A DNA stretch of 64,000 nt. Origin: Nonomuraea guangzhouensis. Lineage in GTDB: Bacteria > Actinomycetota > Actinomycetes > Streptosporangiales > Streptosporangiaceae. Within the stretch, counting starts at the first letter, position 1, and each line of letters starts with the position of its first letter. A model generated the notes under the pieces. It searched no databases. It saw only the letters and a list, made by a program, of their open reading frames with translations, and was not told the DNA's origin. The translations under genes were made by a program, and so were the position numbers. This document shows positions 57,119 through 64,000 of this stretch, one piece after another. Where the stretch lies: assembly GCF_019396345.1 (NCBI RefSeq), contig NZ_JAHKRM010000010.1, positions 62,001 through 126,000 of the forward strand. Reading direction: 5' to 3'.

Positions 57119-58276
57119 TCAGGACCAGGGGAACAGGATGTCGAACAGGCCCTTACTGGTCTGCGTCGGGGCCGGCGCCGGGGCCTGCGTCTGGACCGCC
57201 TGCGTCGGCTGGCTGGTCGGCTGCTTGGCGGTCGGCTGGTCGGTCTGGGTCGCGGTGTCGGTGTCCGTGTCCTTGATGGTCTCCTGCGGCGCCCTGGTGG
57301 CCCGGCTGCTCGGCTTGGCGGTCGGCTGGCCGATGCGCGTGCGGGTGGCCCGGGGCGTGGGGGTACGGGTGGCGCGTACCTTGGCGGTCGGCGACGGGTC
57401 GGCGGTCCGCGACGTGGTCGGCTCCGCCGAGTCGGTGTCCGTGGGATCGGCGACCGGCTCCTCGGTGTCCTCAGCCTCCTCCGACTCCGTGGGAGAGGTG
57501 GCGGGCTTCTTCACCTGCTCGGCGCTGGCGCACTTCGCGCCCGCGCACGGGTCGTCGGACGACGTGCCGGTCAGCATCCAGCCGGCCCCCGCGCCGAGCA
57601 CGACGACCGCGACAGCCGCCATGAGCAGCACCTTGGTACGGCGGCGCACCTCCTTGTCGCCCTCGGCCTGGTGGCCGCCACCACCGTGGGAGCTGTCGGT
57701 CCAGCCGGAGCCGAGGAAGCCACGCTTGGGCGCCTCGGGCTCGTCATCGTCGTACGGGGACTCGTAGCTCTTGTCGAGCGGGAGGTAGGCGTCGCTCGGC
57801 CGGTCACCGGTGTAAAGCGGGGCGCCTTCCGCGTCGTCGCCGGTGTAGAGCGGGCCACTGGGCGCGTCGCCGGTGTAAAGGGGACCGCTGGGCGCGTCGC
57901 CGGAATAGTGCGACCCGCTGGCGGCGTCGCCGGTGTACAGCGGGCCACTGGGCGCGTCGCCGGCGTAGAGCTGGTCACCGCCCGAGTAGAGCGAGTCTCC
58001 ATAGAGGGCGCCACTGGGCGAGTCGCCGGTGTACAGCGGGCTGTCACCCTCGAAGCTCTCAACACGGTGCTGTCCCTCGGCATGCGGGGTGTACAGCTCG
58101 GGCGCGCCCCTGTCCGGCGGGAGGATGTAGGTCTCGTTGCCTGAGACCACGATGGCCGGCTGCTCGTCGGTGTCGTCCGTGCTCCACCGCGGGGACAGAA
58201 CGTCGCCGGTCAAATCCGGGTTCAGCGACCTTCCCTGCCCATCCTCATATGGCCTGTCGTTCTCGTCGCGCGCCAC
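57119..58276 (-). CDS. Single-pass membrane protein with ten-residue YTGD repeats
   Basis: 385 aa with GTG start (GAGAGG upstream). Residues about 80-160 hold six or seven copies of a ten-residue repeat, GDAPSGPLYT and variants (GDAASGSHYS, GDSPSGALYG), mirrored by 30-bp DNA repeats at about 57810-58060. A basic segment (KEVRRRTKVLL) leads to one membrane helix (AVAVVVLGAGAGWMLTG, about 220-238). The outside part has one Cys pair (DPCAGAKCAS), then a Thr/Pro/Ser/Asp-rich stalk and a hydrophobic end FDILFPWS. The topology places the repeats inside. No known domain; the Thr/Pro stalk could be glycosylated. Confidence 0.78.
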   Translation of the reverse strand: MARDENDRPYEDGQGRSLNPDLTGDVLSPRWSTDDTDEQPAIVVSGNETYILPPDRGAPELYTPHAEGQHRVESFEGDSPLYTGDSPSGALYGDSLYSGGDQLYAGDAPSGPLYTGDAASGSHYSGDAPSGPLYTGDAPSGPLYTGDDAEGAPLYTGDRPSDAYLPLDKSYESPYDDDEPEAPKRGFLGSGWTDSSHGGGGHQAEGDKEVRRRTKVLLMAAVAVVVLGAGAGWMLTGTSSDDPCAGAKCASAEQVKKPATSPTESEEAEDTEEPVADPTDTDSAEPTTSRTADPSPTAKVRATRTPTPRATRTRIGQPTAKPSSRATRAPQETIKDTDTDTATQTDQPTAKQPTSQPTQAVQTQAPAPAPTQTSKGLFDILFPWS

Positions 58277-58614
58277 GATGGAACCTCTCTAATACGAATC
58301 TGGACCGCGACCTTCCTAACAGACTCCACCACCACTTGTCCGGAAATTTCACACGATGCTCACAAATAAGCTGGTGTCACAACTCCGATCTTCCGTTTCA
58401 GAAACCCCCCGAGGGGCATGCTCATTGGTTGCCTGCACCTGGCCACTCACCTGGTCCACTCCCATACGCACCGTAATGACACACGGCCGACCCAAAGCCT
58501 ACAAATGCCGCACATGACGCCGCTGATCTCGGTCAGGGCGGGAATTACGGTCTCATCTAGGGCTCCAGCCAAAAGACCGGAATCCAGGGCGTAGTTACGC
58601 GCCGTGACGACATC
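58277..58614. other. Divergent intergenic region (338 bp)
   Basis: No ORF with coding character. The AT-richer segment GGAAATTTCACACGATGCTC, then ACAAATAAGC (58340-58369) is the most likely promoter region for the membrane protein on the minus strand. CCCCCCGAGGGG (58406-58417) could form a short hairpin. TAGTTA at 58591-58596 may serve the gene starting at 58615. Confidence 0.4.
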
Positions 58615-59472
58615 ATGACCAGCATGACCGAGGTTTCACCCCCTCCCGGCGCCCTGGAGATGACCGGTTTACGCGCTCGGGCCCGTGCCGCGCGCCGGAC
58701 CGCGATCGTCACGCTCTCGTGCTCGCTCGCGCTGATCGCCTTCTCCCAATCGCTCGCCGAACGGGCCCCGGCGGGCAAGGAGACCCTGCCGCTGGCCGTA
58801 CTCGCACTCACGCTCTTCCTCGTCGCCCTGCCCGCGCTGGCGGCCACCCAGGCCGTCTGGGGCGCGCGGACGCGGGCCGTGCGCAGACGCGAGCACGAGT
58901 TGTACGCGAGCCCGCCCGGCGCGCCGCTGCGAGCGCTCAGCAGACTCGGCGTCGGCTGCGGATGGGCGGTGACGCTGCTGCTCGGCTGCACGGTGCCGCG
59001 CCCGTTCCGCGAGTCGGGCCTGTACGACCTCGCCCACGCCCTGGGCCAGGCCACCGAGGGGCTGACGCTGGTGGGTTCGGCGGCGGGCGTGTGCTTCGCG
59101 GCCTGGTGGGCACGTGAGGCATGGGGGCAGCCGGCGCGCGCCGGCCGACCGGGTGGATCACCTGGCGATCCGTGGGACCCCGACCGGCCCGCGCGCCGGC
59201 GAAAAGGCACGACCCTCCGCGCGAGCGCAGAGCCCCGCACAGGCGCGACACCCCGCACGGGCGCCGCGCTTCGCGCAGGGGCGGCACTCCGCGTAGAGGC
59301 GGCACTCCGTGCGGCGGGGGCGCTCCGGGCGGGGTCCGGGCTTCAGGTGGGTGCGGTGGTGGGGGTCGTGGGTCTGGTCGGGGCGCGGGCTCATCTGTGG
59401 GAGCCGGCGACCCTGACGCTCTACGCGCTGCTGGCGACCGTGCTCGTCTGCGGCGTGGTTACTGGCGAGTAG
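58615..59472 (+). CDS. Multi-pass membrane protein of unknown function
   Basis: 285 aa. Hydrophobic segments: AIVTLSCSLALIAFSQSLA, LPLAVLALTLFLVALPALAAT, GVGCGWAVTLLLGCTVP, LTLVGSAAGVCFAAWWARE and the last pair VGAVVGVVGLVGARA / LTLYALLATVLVCGVV. Between them, residues about 175-240 are a low-complexity Ala/Arg/Gly stretch with a rough 6-12-residue repeat (RTGAALRAGAALRVEAALRA) that looks like expanded GC-rich DNA. No family recognised. It ends 39 bp before the thiolase gene but has no sign of coupling. Confidence 0.7.
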   Translation: MTSMTEVSPPPGALEMTGLRARARAARRTAIVTLSCSLALIAFSQSLAERAPAGKETLPLAVLALTLFLVALPALAATQAVWGARTRAVRRREHELYASPPGAPLRALSRLGVGCGWAVTLLLGCTVPRPFRESGLYDLAHALGQATEGLTLVGSAAGVCFAAWWAREAWGQPARAGRPGGSPGDPWDPDRPARRRKGTTLRASAEPRTGATPRTGAALRAGAALRVEAALRAAGALRAGSGLQVGAVVGVVGLVGARAHLWEPATLTLYALLATVLVCGVVTGE

Positions 59473-59511
59473 CATAGGCGCGGTAACTGCCGAGCAACGA
59501 GGAGCGAATCC

Positions 59512-60696
59512 GTGCCTTCCTCTCGTGACGTCGTGTTCGTCGACGGCGTACGCACACCTTTCGGCCGGTCCGGGCCCAAGGGCATGTACGCGGAGACCCG
59601 CGCAGACGATCTGGTCGTGCGTGTCATCCGCGAGCTGATCCGGCGCAACCCGGGACTGCCGCCGGAGCGCGTGGACGAGGTCGCGATCGCCGCGACCACC
59701 CAGATCGGCGACCAGGGCCTGACCATCGGCCGCTCGGCGGCGGTGCTGGCCGGGCTGCCCAAGACCGTGCCGGGCTACGCGATCGACCGCATGTGCGCGG
59801 GCGCGATGACCGCGGTGACCACGGTCGCGGGCGGCATCGCGTTCGGCGCGTACGACGTGGCGATCGCGGGCGGCGTCGAGCACATGGGCCGCCACCCGAT
59901 GGGCGAGGGCGTCGACCCCAACCCGAGGTTCCTGTCGGAGCGGCTGGTCGACCCGAGCGCCCTGGTCATGGGCATGACGGCCGAGAACCTGCACGACCGC
60001 TTCCCGACGATCACCAAGGACCGCGCCGACGCCTACGCGGTGCTGTCGCAGGAGAAGGTGGCCAAGGCGTACGCCGACGGCAGGATCCAGCCGGATCTGG
60101 TGCCCACGGCGATCAGGACGGCCGAGAAGGGCTGGGGGCTGGCGGTCGAGGACGAGGCGCCGCGCCCCGGCACCACGCTGGACGGGCTGAGCGCGCTCAA
60201 GACGCCGTTCCGCTCCCACGGCAACGTCACGGCGGGCAACTCCTCGGGCATCAACGACGGCGCCACCGGCTGCGTCGTGGCCGCCGCCGAGACGGCCGCC
60301 GAGCTCGGCCTTACGCCGAAGATGCGGCTGGTCTCCTATGCCTTCGCCGGGGTGGACCCCGAGGTGATGGGCGTGGGCCCGATCCCGTCCACTGAGCGGG
60401 CGCTCCGCCTGGCAAATCTTGATATTTCCGATATCGGGCTGTTTGAGATCAACGAGGCGTTCGCCGTTCAGGTGCTGGCCTTCCTGGAGCACTTCGGCAT
60501 CGCCGACGACGACCCCCGGGTGAACCCCTACGGCGGCGCGATCGCCTTCGGCCACCCGCTGGCCTCCTCGGGCGTGCGGCTGATGACGCAGCTCGCGCGG
60601 CAGTTCGGCGAGCGCCCCGACGTGCGCTACGGCATCACCACCATGTGCGTCGGCATGGGCATGGGCGGCACCGTGATCTGGGAGAACCTGGCATGA
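59512..60696 (+). CDS. fadA: Acetyl-CoA C-acyltransferase (thiolase)
   Basis: 394 aa. GTG 59512 follows AACGAGGAG. It cleaves 3-ketoacyl-CoA in beta-oxidation. The catalytic Cys is in AIDRMCAGAMTAVT (about residue 94), the His in AIAFGHPLASSGVRL and the second Cys in TMCVGMGMGGTVIWE. NSSGINDGATGCVV and EINEAFAVQVL are also conserved. Its stop overlaps the fadB start (ATGA), as in trifunctional-type operons. Long-chain FadA type by length and context. Confidence 0.95.
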   Translation: MPSSRDVVFVDGVRTPFGRSGPKGMYAETRADDLVVRVIRELIRRNPGLPPERVDEVAIAATTQIGDQGLTIGRSAAVLAGLPKTVPGYAIDRMCAGAMTAVTTVAGGIAFGAYDVAIAGGVEHMGRHPMGEGVDPNPRFLSERLVDPSALVMGMTAENLHDRFPTITKDRADAYAVLSQEKVAKAYADGRIQPDLVPTAIRTAEKGWGLAVEDEAPRPGTTLDGLSALKTPFRSHGNVTAGNSSGINDGATGCVVAAAETAAELGLTPKMRLVSYAFAGVDPEVMGVGPIPSTERALRLANLDISDIGLFEINEAFAVQVLAFLEHFGIADDDPRVNPYGGAIAFGHPLASSGVRLMTQLARQFGERPDVRYGITTMCVGMGMGGTVIWENLA

Positions 60697-62801
60697 GCAA
60701 CCTCGACACCTGGCGCTCGCTGCTGGCCGAGCGCAACGCCGCAGAAGTCGTCACCAAGGCCCTGGTCCGCGACGTCGAGCTGCCCGGCGGGGCCGGCACG
60801 ATGGCGCTCATCACCCTCGACAACGGCTTCGACCACACCAAGCCCAACACGTTCGGCCCGCACGGGCTGTTCGCGCTGAACGGCGCGCTGTCCGAGATCG
60901 CCGCCCGCACCGACCTGGCCGCCGTGGGCGTGACGGGCAAGCCGTTCATCTTCGCGGTGGGCGCCGACCTCAAGGGCGCGGCGAGCGTGGCCGCGCGCGA
61001 GGAGGCGCAGGCCATCGGCGCGCTGGGGCATCACGTGTTCCGCCGCCTGGGCGAGCTGCCCATCCCGTCGTTCGCGTTCGTCAACGGGGCGGCGATGGGC
61101 GGCGGGCTGGAGGTGGCCCTCCACTGCACCTACCGGACGATCTCCTCGGGCGTCCCGGCGATCGCGCTGCCCGAGTGCTTCCTCGGGCTGGTGCCGGGCT
61201 GGGGCGGCACCCAGCTGCTGCCGCGCCTGATCGGCCCGGCCCGCGCGATCAAGCTGATCGTCGAGAACCCGCTGTCGCAGAACCGCATGCTCAAGGGGGC
61301 CCAGGCGTTCGAGCTGGGCGTCGCCGACGCGATGTTCGAGCCGGCCGACTTCCTGGAGGAGTCGCTGCGCTGGGCCGCCCGGGTGCTCACCGGCGACACC
61401 GTCGTGGAGCGCGACTCGCATGAGGCCGACCATTGGGACGCAGACGACTGGGACAGGGCGGTCACCGACGCGCGGTTCCTGGTCGACATGAAGCTGCGCG
61501 GCGCCTCCCCCGCGCCCTACCGGGCGCTCGACCTGATCTCCCTGGCCCGTACGGCCTCGCGTGACGAGGGCTTCGCCGCCGAGGACGAGGCGCTGGCCGA
61601 CCTGCTGATGGGCGACGAGCTGCGGGCCGGGCTCTACTCCTTCGACCTGGTGCAGCGGCGGGCCAAGCGCCCGGCGGGCGCCCCCGACGCCGCGCTGGCC
61701 CGCAAGGTGACCAAGGTCGGCGTGGTGGGCGCGGGGCTGATGGCCTCGCAGATGGCGCTGCTGTTCGCCCGCCGCCTGGAGGTGCCGGTCGTGCTGACCG
61801 ACCTCGACGAGGCCCGGCTCGGCAAGGGCGTGGGCCACGTGCACGCGGAGGTCGACAAGCTGCTCGCCAAGGGCCGCGTCTCGGCCGACCAGGCGAACCG
61901 GCTCAAGGGGCTGGTGACCGGCTCGCTGACCAAGGACGCCTTCGCCGACGCCGACTTCGTCATCGAGGCGGTCTTCGAGGAGCTGTCGGTCAAGCGGCAG
62001 GTGTTCGCGGAGGTGGAGGCGGTGGTCTCGCCCGGCTGCGTGCTCGCGACCAACACCTCCTCACTCTCGCTGGCCGAGATGGGCGCCGCGCTGGAGCATC
62101 CGGAGCGGCTGGTCGGCTTCCACTTCTTCAACCCGGTCGCGGTGATGCCGCTGCTGGAGATCGTCAAGGCGCCGTCGACCGACGACGCGACGCTGGCCAC
62201 CGCCTTCGCCGTGGGCCGGTCGCTGAAGAAGTCGTCGGTGCTGGTGAAGGACGCGCCGGCGTTCGTGGTGAACCGGCTGCTCACCCGCTTCATGGGCGAG
62301 GTGATCGCCGCGGTCGACGAGGGCACGCCGCTGGAGACGGCCGAGCACTCGCTCGACGACCTCGGGCTGCCGATGACGCCGTTCGCGCTGCTGCAGCTCG
62401 TGGGCCCGGCCGTCGGCCTGCACGTGGCCGAGACGCTGCACGCGGCCTTCCCCGAGCGCTTCGGCGTCTCGGCGAACATGGCCAAGCTGGTCGCCTCCGG
62501 CAAGCCGGGCGTGTACCTGCCCGACTTCTCGCTCGATCCCGAGGCGGTGGCGCTGTTCGCGGGTGGCGCCACGCCGTCCACCGCCGCCGAGGTACGGCTG
62601 CGCGTGCTGCGGGCGCTGGCCGAGGAGATCCAGATCATGCTGGACGAGGGCGTGGTCGCAGCGGCGCAGGACATCGACCTGTGCATGATCCTCGGCGCCG
62701 GCTGGCCGTTCCACCTGGGCGGGATCACTCCATACCTGGACAGGTCGGGTCTGGCCCGGCCGCGCTTCCTCGCGCCCGGAGTGGCCTCCGTACCCGCTTG
62801 A
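60693..62801 (+). CDS. fadB: Multifunctional fatty-acid oxidation protein: enoyl-CoA hydratase / 3-hydroxyacyl-CoA dehydrogenase
   Basis: 702 aa. The crotonase half (1-330) has the oxyanion pocket IFAVGADLKGA and FVNGAAMGGGLEVALHC, with Glu in LPECFLGLVPGWGGTQLLPR. The dehydrogenase half begins KVGVVGAGLMASQMALL (G-x-G-x2-G), with DADFVIEAVFEEL, the catalytic His in LVGFHFFNPVAVMPLLEI, and PAFVVNRLLTRFMGE. The C-terminal domain ends ILGAGWPFHLGGITPYLD. It hydrates enoyl-CoA and oxidises the 3-hydroxy product with NAD. It is coupled to the thiolase. Confidence 0.95.
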   Translation: MSNLDTWRSLLAERNAAEVVTKALVRDVELPGGAGTMALITLDNGFDHTKPNTFGPHGLFALNGALSEIAARTDLAAVGVTGKPFIFAVGADLKGAASVAAREEAQAIGALGHHVFRRLGELPIPSFAFVNGAAMGGGLEVALHCTYRTISSGVPAIALPECFLGLVPGWGGTQLLPRLIGPARAIKLIVENPLSQNRMLKGAQAFELGVADAMFEPADFLEESLRWAARVLTGDTVVERDSHEADHWDADDWDRAVTDARFLVDMKLRGASPAPYRALDLISLARTASRDEGFAAEDEALADLLMGDELRAGLYSFDLVQRRAKRPAGAPDAALARKVTKVGVVGAGLMASQMALLFARRLEVPVVLTDLDEARLGKGVGHVHAEVDKLLAKGRVSADQANRLKGLVTGSLTKDAFADADFVIEAVFEELSVKRQVFAEVEAVVSPGCVLATNTSSLSLAEMGAALEHPERLVGFHFFNPVAVMPLLEIVKAPSTDDATLATAFAVGRSLKKSSVLVKDAPAFVVNRLLTRFMGEVIAAVDEGTPLETAEHSLDDLGLPMTPFALLQLVGPAVGLHVAETLHAAFPERFGVSANMAKLVASGKPGVYLPDFSLDPEAVALFAGGATPSTAAEVRLRVLRALAEEIQIMLDEGVVAAAQDIDLCMILGAGWPFHLGGITPYLDRSGLARPRFLAPGVASVPA

Positions 62802-62810
62802 CCCAAGCTT

Positions 62811-62837
62811 GGGGAGGCCCGCGCGGCGGGTCTCCCC
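62811..62837 (+). terminator. Hairpin terminator after fadAB
   Basis: GGGGAGGCCCGC and GCGGGTCTCCCC pair over 11 of 12 bases around a 3-base loop, 10 bp after the fadB stop. There is no U-run, as usual for this GC-rich lineage. Confidence 0.75.
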
Positions 62838-62893
62838 GGACTTGGCGCTCCGCCACGTAGCGTGATCGCCGCGCTACGAACGGAGAAGATCGA

Positions 62894-63274
62894 ATGATGA
62901 GAGCAGCCGGCACGATCGTGTTGTGCGGCGCCGTCCTCGCGACGGCGTCCCCCGCACTCGCCGAACCAGGCCCCCAGGCGACACTGAGGATCGTCATCAT
63001 GGTGAACGACCGGCCGCTGAAGGGGGCCACCCTCACCTGTGACCCCGACGGCGGTAGCCACCCCACTCCTTCCGCGGCCTGCGAACTGCTGCGGAAGATC
63101 GACGGCGACTCGACCAAGCTGAACGTGGTGCCCAATCCCGTGTGCACCGACGAGTACGAGCGCCACACCGTCCTGGTGCGGGGCAAGTGGCACGACCGGA
63201 CGGTCAAGTGGGCCCACTCCTACCCCAACTCCTGCCAGATGAAGGCAGCAGGCGGAGCGGTCTTCACTCTCTGA
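62894..63274 (+). CDS. Secreted subtilisin-inhibitor-like (SSI) protein
   Basis: 126 aa. ATG 62894 with GGAGAAG upstream. A signal peptide (AAGTIVLCGAVLATASPALA) leads to a mature protein of about 103 aa, the size of Streptomyces subtilisin inhibitors. The four conserved Cys and surrounding pattern are present: LTCDPDGGSHP, AACELLRKIDG, PVCTDEYERHTVLVRGKWH and YPNSCQMKAAGGAVF. In SSI the reactive loop lies just after the third Cys; here it is TDEYE, unlike the Met/Lys-Tyr loops known to me, so its target protease is uncertain. It is secreted and probably protects against the cell's own proteases. Confidence 0.9.
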   Translation: MMRAAGTIVLCGAVLATASPALAEPGPQATLRIVIMVNDRPLKGATLTCDPDGGSHPTPSAACELLRKIDGDSTKLNVVPNPVCTDEYERHTVLVRGKWHDRTVKWAHSYPNSCQMKAAGGAVFTL

Positions 63275-63304
63275 CGGCCGGCGAGGGGGTGGGCGTCCGG
63301 GCGT

Positions 63305-64000
63305 CTACCCCTTCGGGCTGGGCACCTCGACCCGGCTGTGGCGGTAGCCGTACACGAAGTAGAGCGCCGCGCCGATGATCATCCAGATCACGAACCGCAG
63401 CCACGTCTCGACCGGCAGGTTGAGCATCAGGTAGATACAGGCCAGCACCGACAGGATCGGCAGCACCGGCACGAACGGCGTACGGAAGGCCCGGTGCAGG
63501 TCGGGCCGCGTGCGACGCAGGATGATCACACCGGCCGAGACCACGACGAACGCGAAGAGCGTGCCGATGTTCACCAGTTCGGCCAGCGCCCCGAGCGAGA
63601 TGAACCCGGACAGCGCCGCGGACACCAGCCCGATGATGACCGTCAGCCGGGCCGGCGTACCGAACCTGGGGTGGACCTTCGCCAGCCCGCGCGGCAGCAG
63701 CCCGTCGCGGCACATGGCGAACAGCACCCGGCTCTGCCCCAGCATGAGGATCATCACCACGGTGGTCAGGCCGGCGATCGCGCCGATGCTGATCAGCACG
63801 GCCGCCCAGGACTGCCCGACGGCGGTGAAGGCGTCGGCGAGCGGCGCCTTCTCGCTGAGCTGGTCGTAGCGCTGCATGCCGACCACGACCACCGACACCG
63901 CGACGTACAGCACGGTGCAGATGACCAGGGAGCCGATGATGCCGCGCGGCAGGTCGCGCTGCGGCTCGATGGTCTCCTCCGCGGCGGTGGCCACGACGTC
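63305..64000 (-). CDS. APC-family amino-acid permease, C-terminal part (5' end outside window)
   Basis: The frame stays open to the window edge (DVVATAAEETIEPQRDLPRG at the edge). 231 residues are present, with about seven helices: IIGSLVICTVLYVAVSVVVVG, AVLISIGAIAGLTTVVMILML, RLTVIIGLVSAALSGFI, LVNIGTLFAFVVVSAGVI, FVPVLPILSVLACIYLMLN and FVIWMIIGAALYFVYGY. AEETIEPQRDLP and GQSRVLFAMCRDGLLP match cationic amino-acid transporters (CAT/YfnA-type). The protein ends with a short basic tail. The terminator of fadAB and the SSI gene lie downstream and convergent. Confidence 0.93.
   Translation of the reverse strand, partial: DVVATAAEETIEPQRDLPRGIIGSLVICTVLYVAVSVVVVGMQRYDQLSEKAPLADAFTAVGQSWAAVLISIGAIAGLTTVVMILMLGQSRVLFAMCRDGLLPRGLAKVHPRFGTPARLTVIIGLVSAALSGFISLGALAELVNIGTLFAFVVVSAGVIILRRTRPDLHRAFRTPFVPVLPILSVLACIYLMLNLPVETWLRFVIWMIIGAALYFVYGYRHSRVEVPSPKG

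Noticed and set aside
54376..57276. A plus-strand open frame of about 966 codons.
   Set aside because: Antisense to the phosphatase, isomerase and LacI genes, all of which have clear families.
1..64000. tRNA, rRNA or riboswitch genes (including T-box upstream of trpB).
   Set aside because: I found no cloverleaf, no rRNA-like sequence, and no recognisable riboswitch core in the intergenic regions; a covariance-model scan could still find short RNAs.

Overview
The window is very GC-rich DNA from a filamentous-type actinobacterium. Third codon positions are almost all G or C, and GTG starts, ATGA/GTGA gene overlaps and leaderless promoters (TANNNT about 6 nt before the start codon) are common. 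The gene content fits the Streptosporangiales, with a Nonomuraea-like genome as best guess: mycothiol-dependent MDMPI protein, DUF3000 next to RNase D, HemQ-type haem synthesis, class F sortase, SSI-type inhibitor and LigC plus a stand-alone LigD polymerase. That placement is inference. I saw no rRNA, tRNA, CRISPR array or complete insertion sequence.

Layout. 1-2190: assimilatory sulfur operon (sulfite/nitrite reductase 3' end, a 56-aa zinc-ribbon-like protein, CysH, sirohydrochlorin chelatase). 2200-7666: TetR/SnoaL divergent pair, LiaF-like protein, ankyrin-HEAT protein, ECF sigma factor with an MDMPI partner, OsmC. 7700-13889: GlgX, a zone of repeats, small membrane proteins, pyrimidine reductase plus LigC, PgeF. 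14159-16933: trpB-trpA-gntR operon. 17075-22402: RND/HAE1 exporter with a two-component system. 22531-27520: aldehyde dehydrogenase, TPR protein, a second two-component system, CPBP protease. 27508-33569: M28 peptidase with a divergent ArsR-like regulator, hydrolase, fused acyl-CoA dehydrogenase. 33585-37319: sortase F and a possible substrate, VC0807-like protein and TetR, LigD-type polymerase. 37320-38654: a gene graveyard holding a collapsed ABC-2 transporter operon, an IS200/IS605 remnant, and two inverted copies of a dispersed repeat. 38655-45795: MsrB, patatin, a repeat-rich membrane protein, and haem genes (hemQ, hemY, hemE) interrupted by a DUF4349 lipoprotein. 46112-48244: small Cys-rich protein, DUF3000, RNase D. 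48317-57015: LacI-regulated sugar cluster (Gfo/Idh/MocA, DUF993, sugar isomerase) with a rifampicin-phosphotransferase-like enzyme and a phosphatase/isomerase pair between it and the LacI gene. 57119-64000: repeat-bearing membrane protein, thiolase/FadB pair, SSI inhibitor, and an amino-acid permease cut by the window end.

How the genes work together. Most units are short, translationally coupled operons. The clearest regulatory logic is the LacI site GGAAAGCG(C/G)TTTCC, found both in the promoter of the sugar operon (48289-48302) and directly upstream of the lacI gene (57026-57039). Inverted or direct repeats that look like operators also lie in the TetR/SnoaL, trpB, M28/ArsR and VC0807/TetR promoter regions.

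The most interesting non-gene signals are a structured repeat of about 105 bp present three times (9818, 37342, 38235), and tandem arrays in which the 3' end of a gene, stop codon included, is copied downstream (after 10140 and 13182, and between trpB and trpA).
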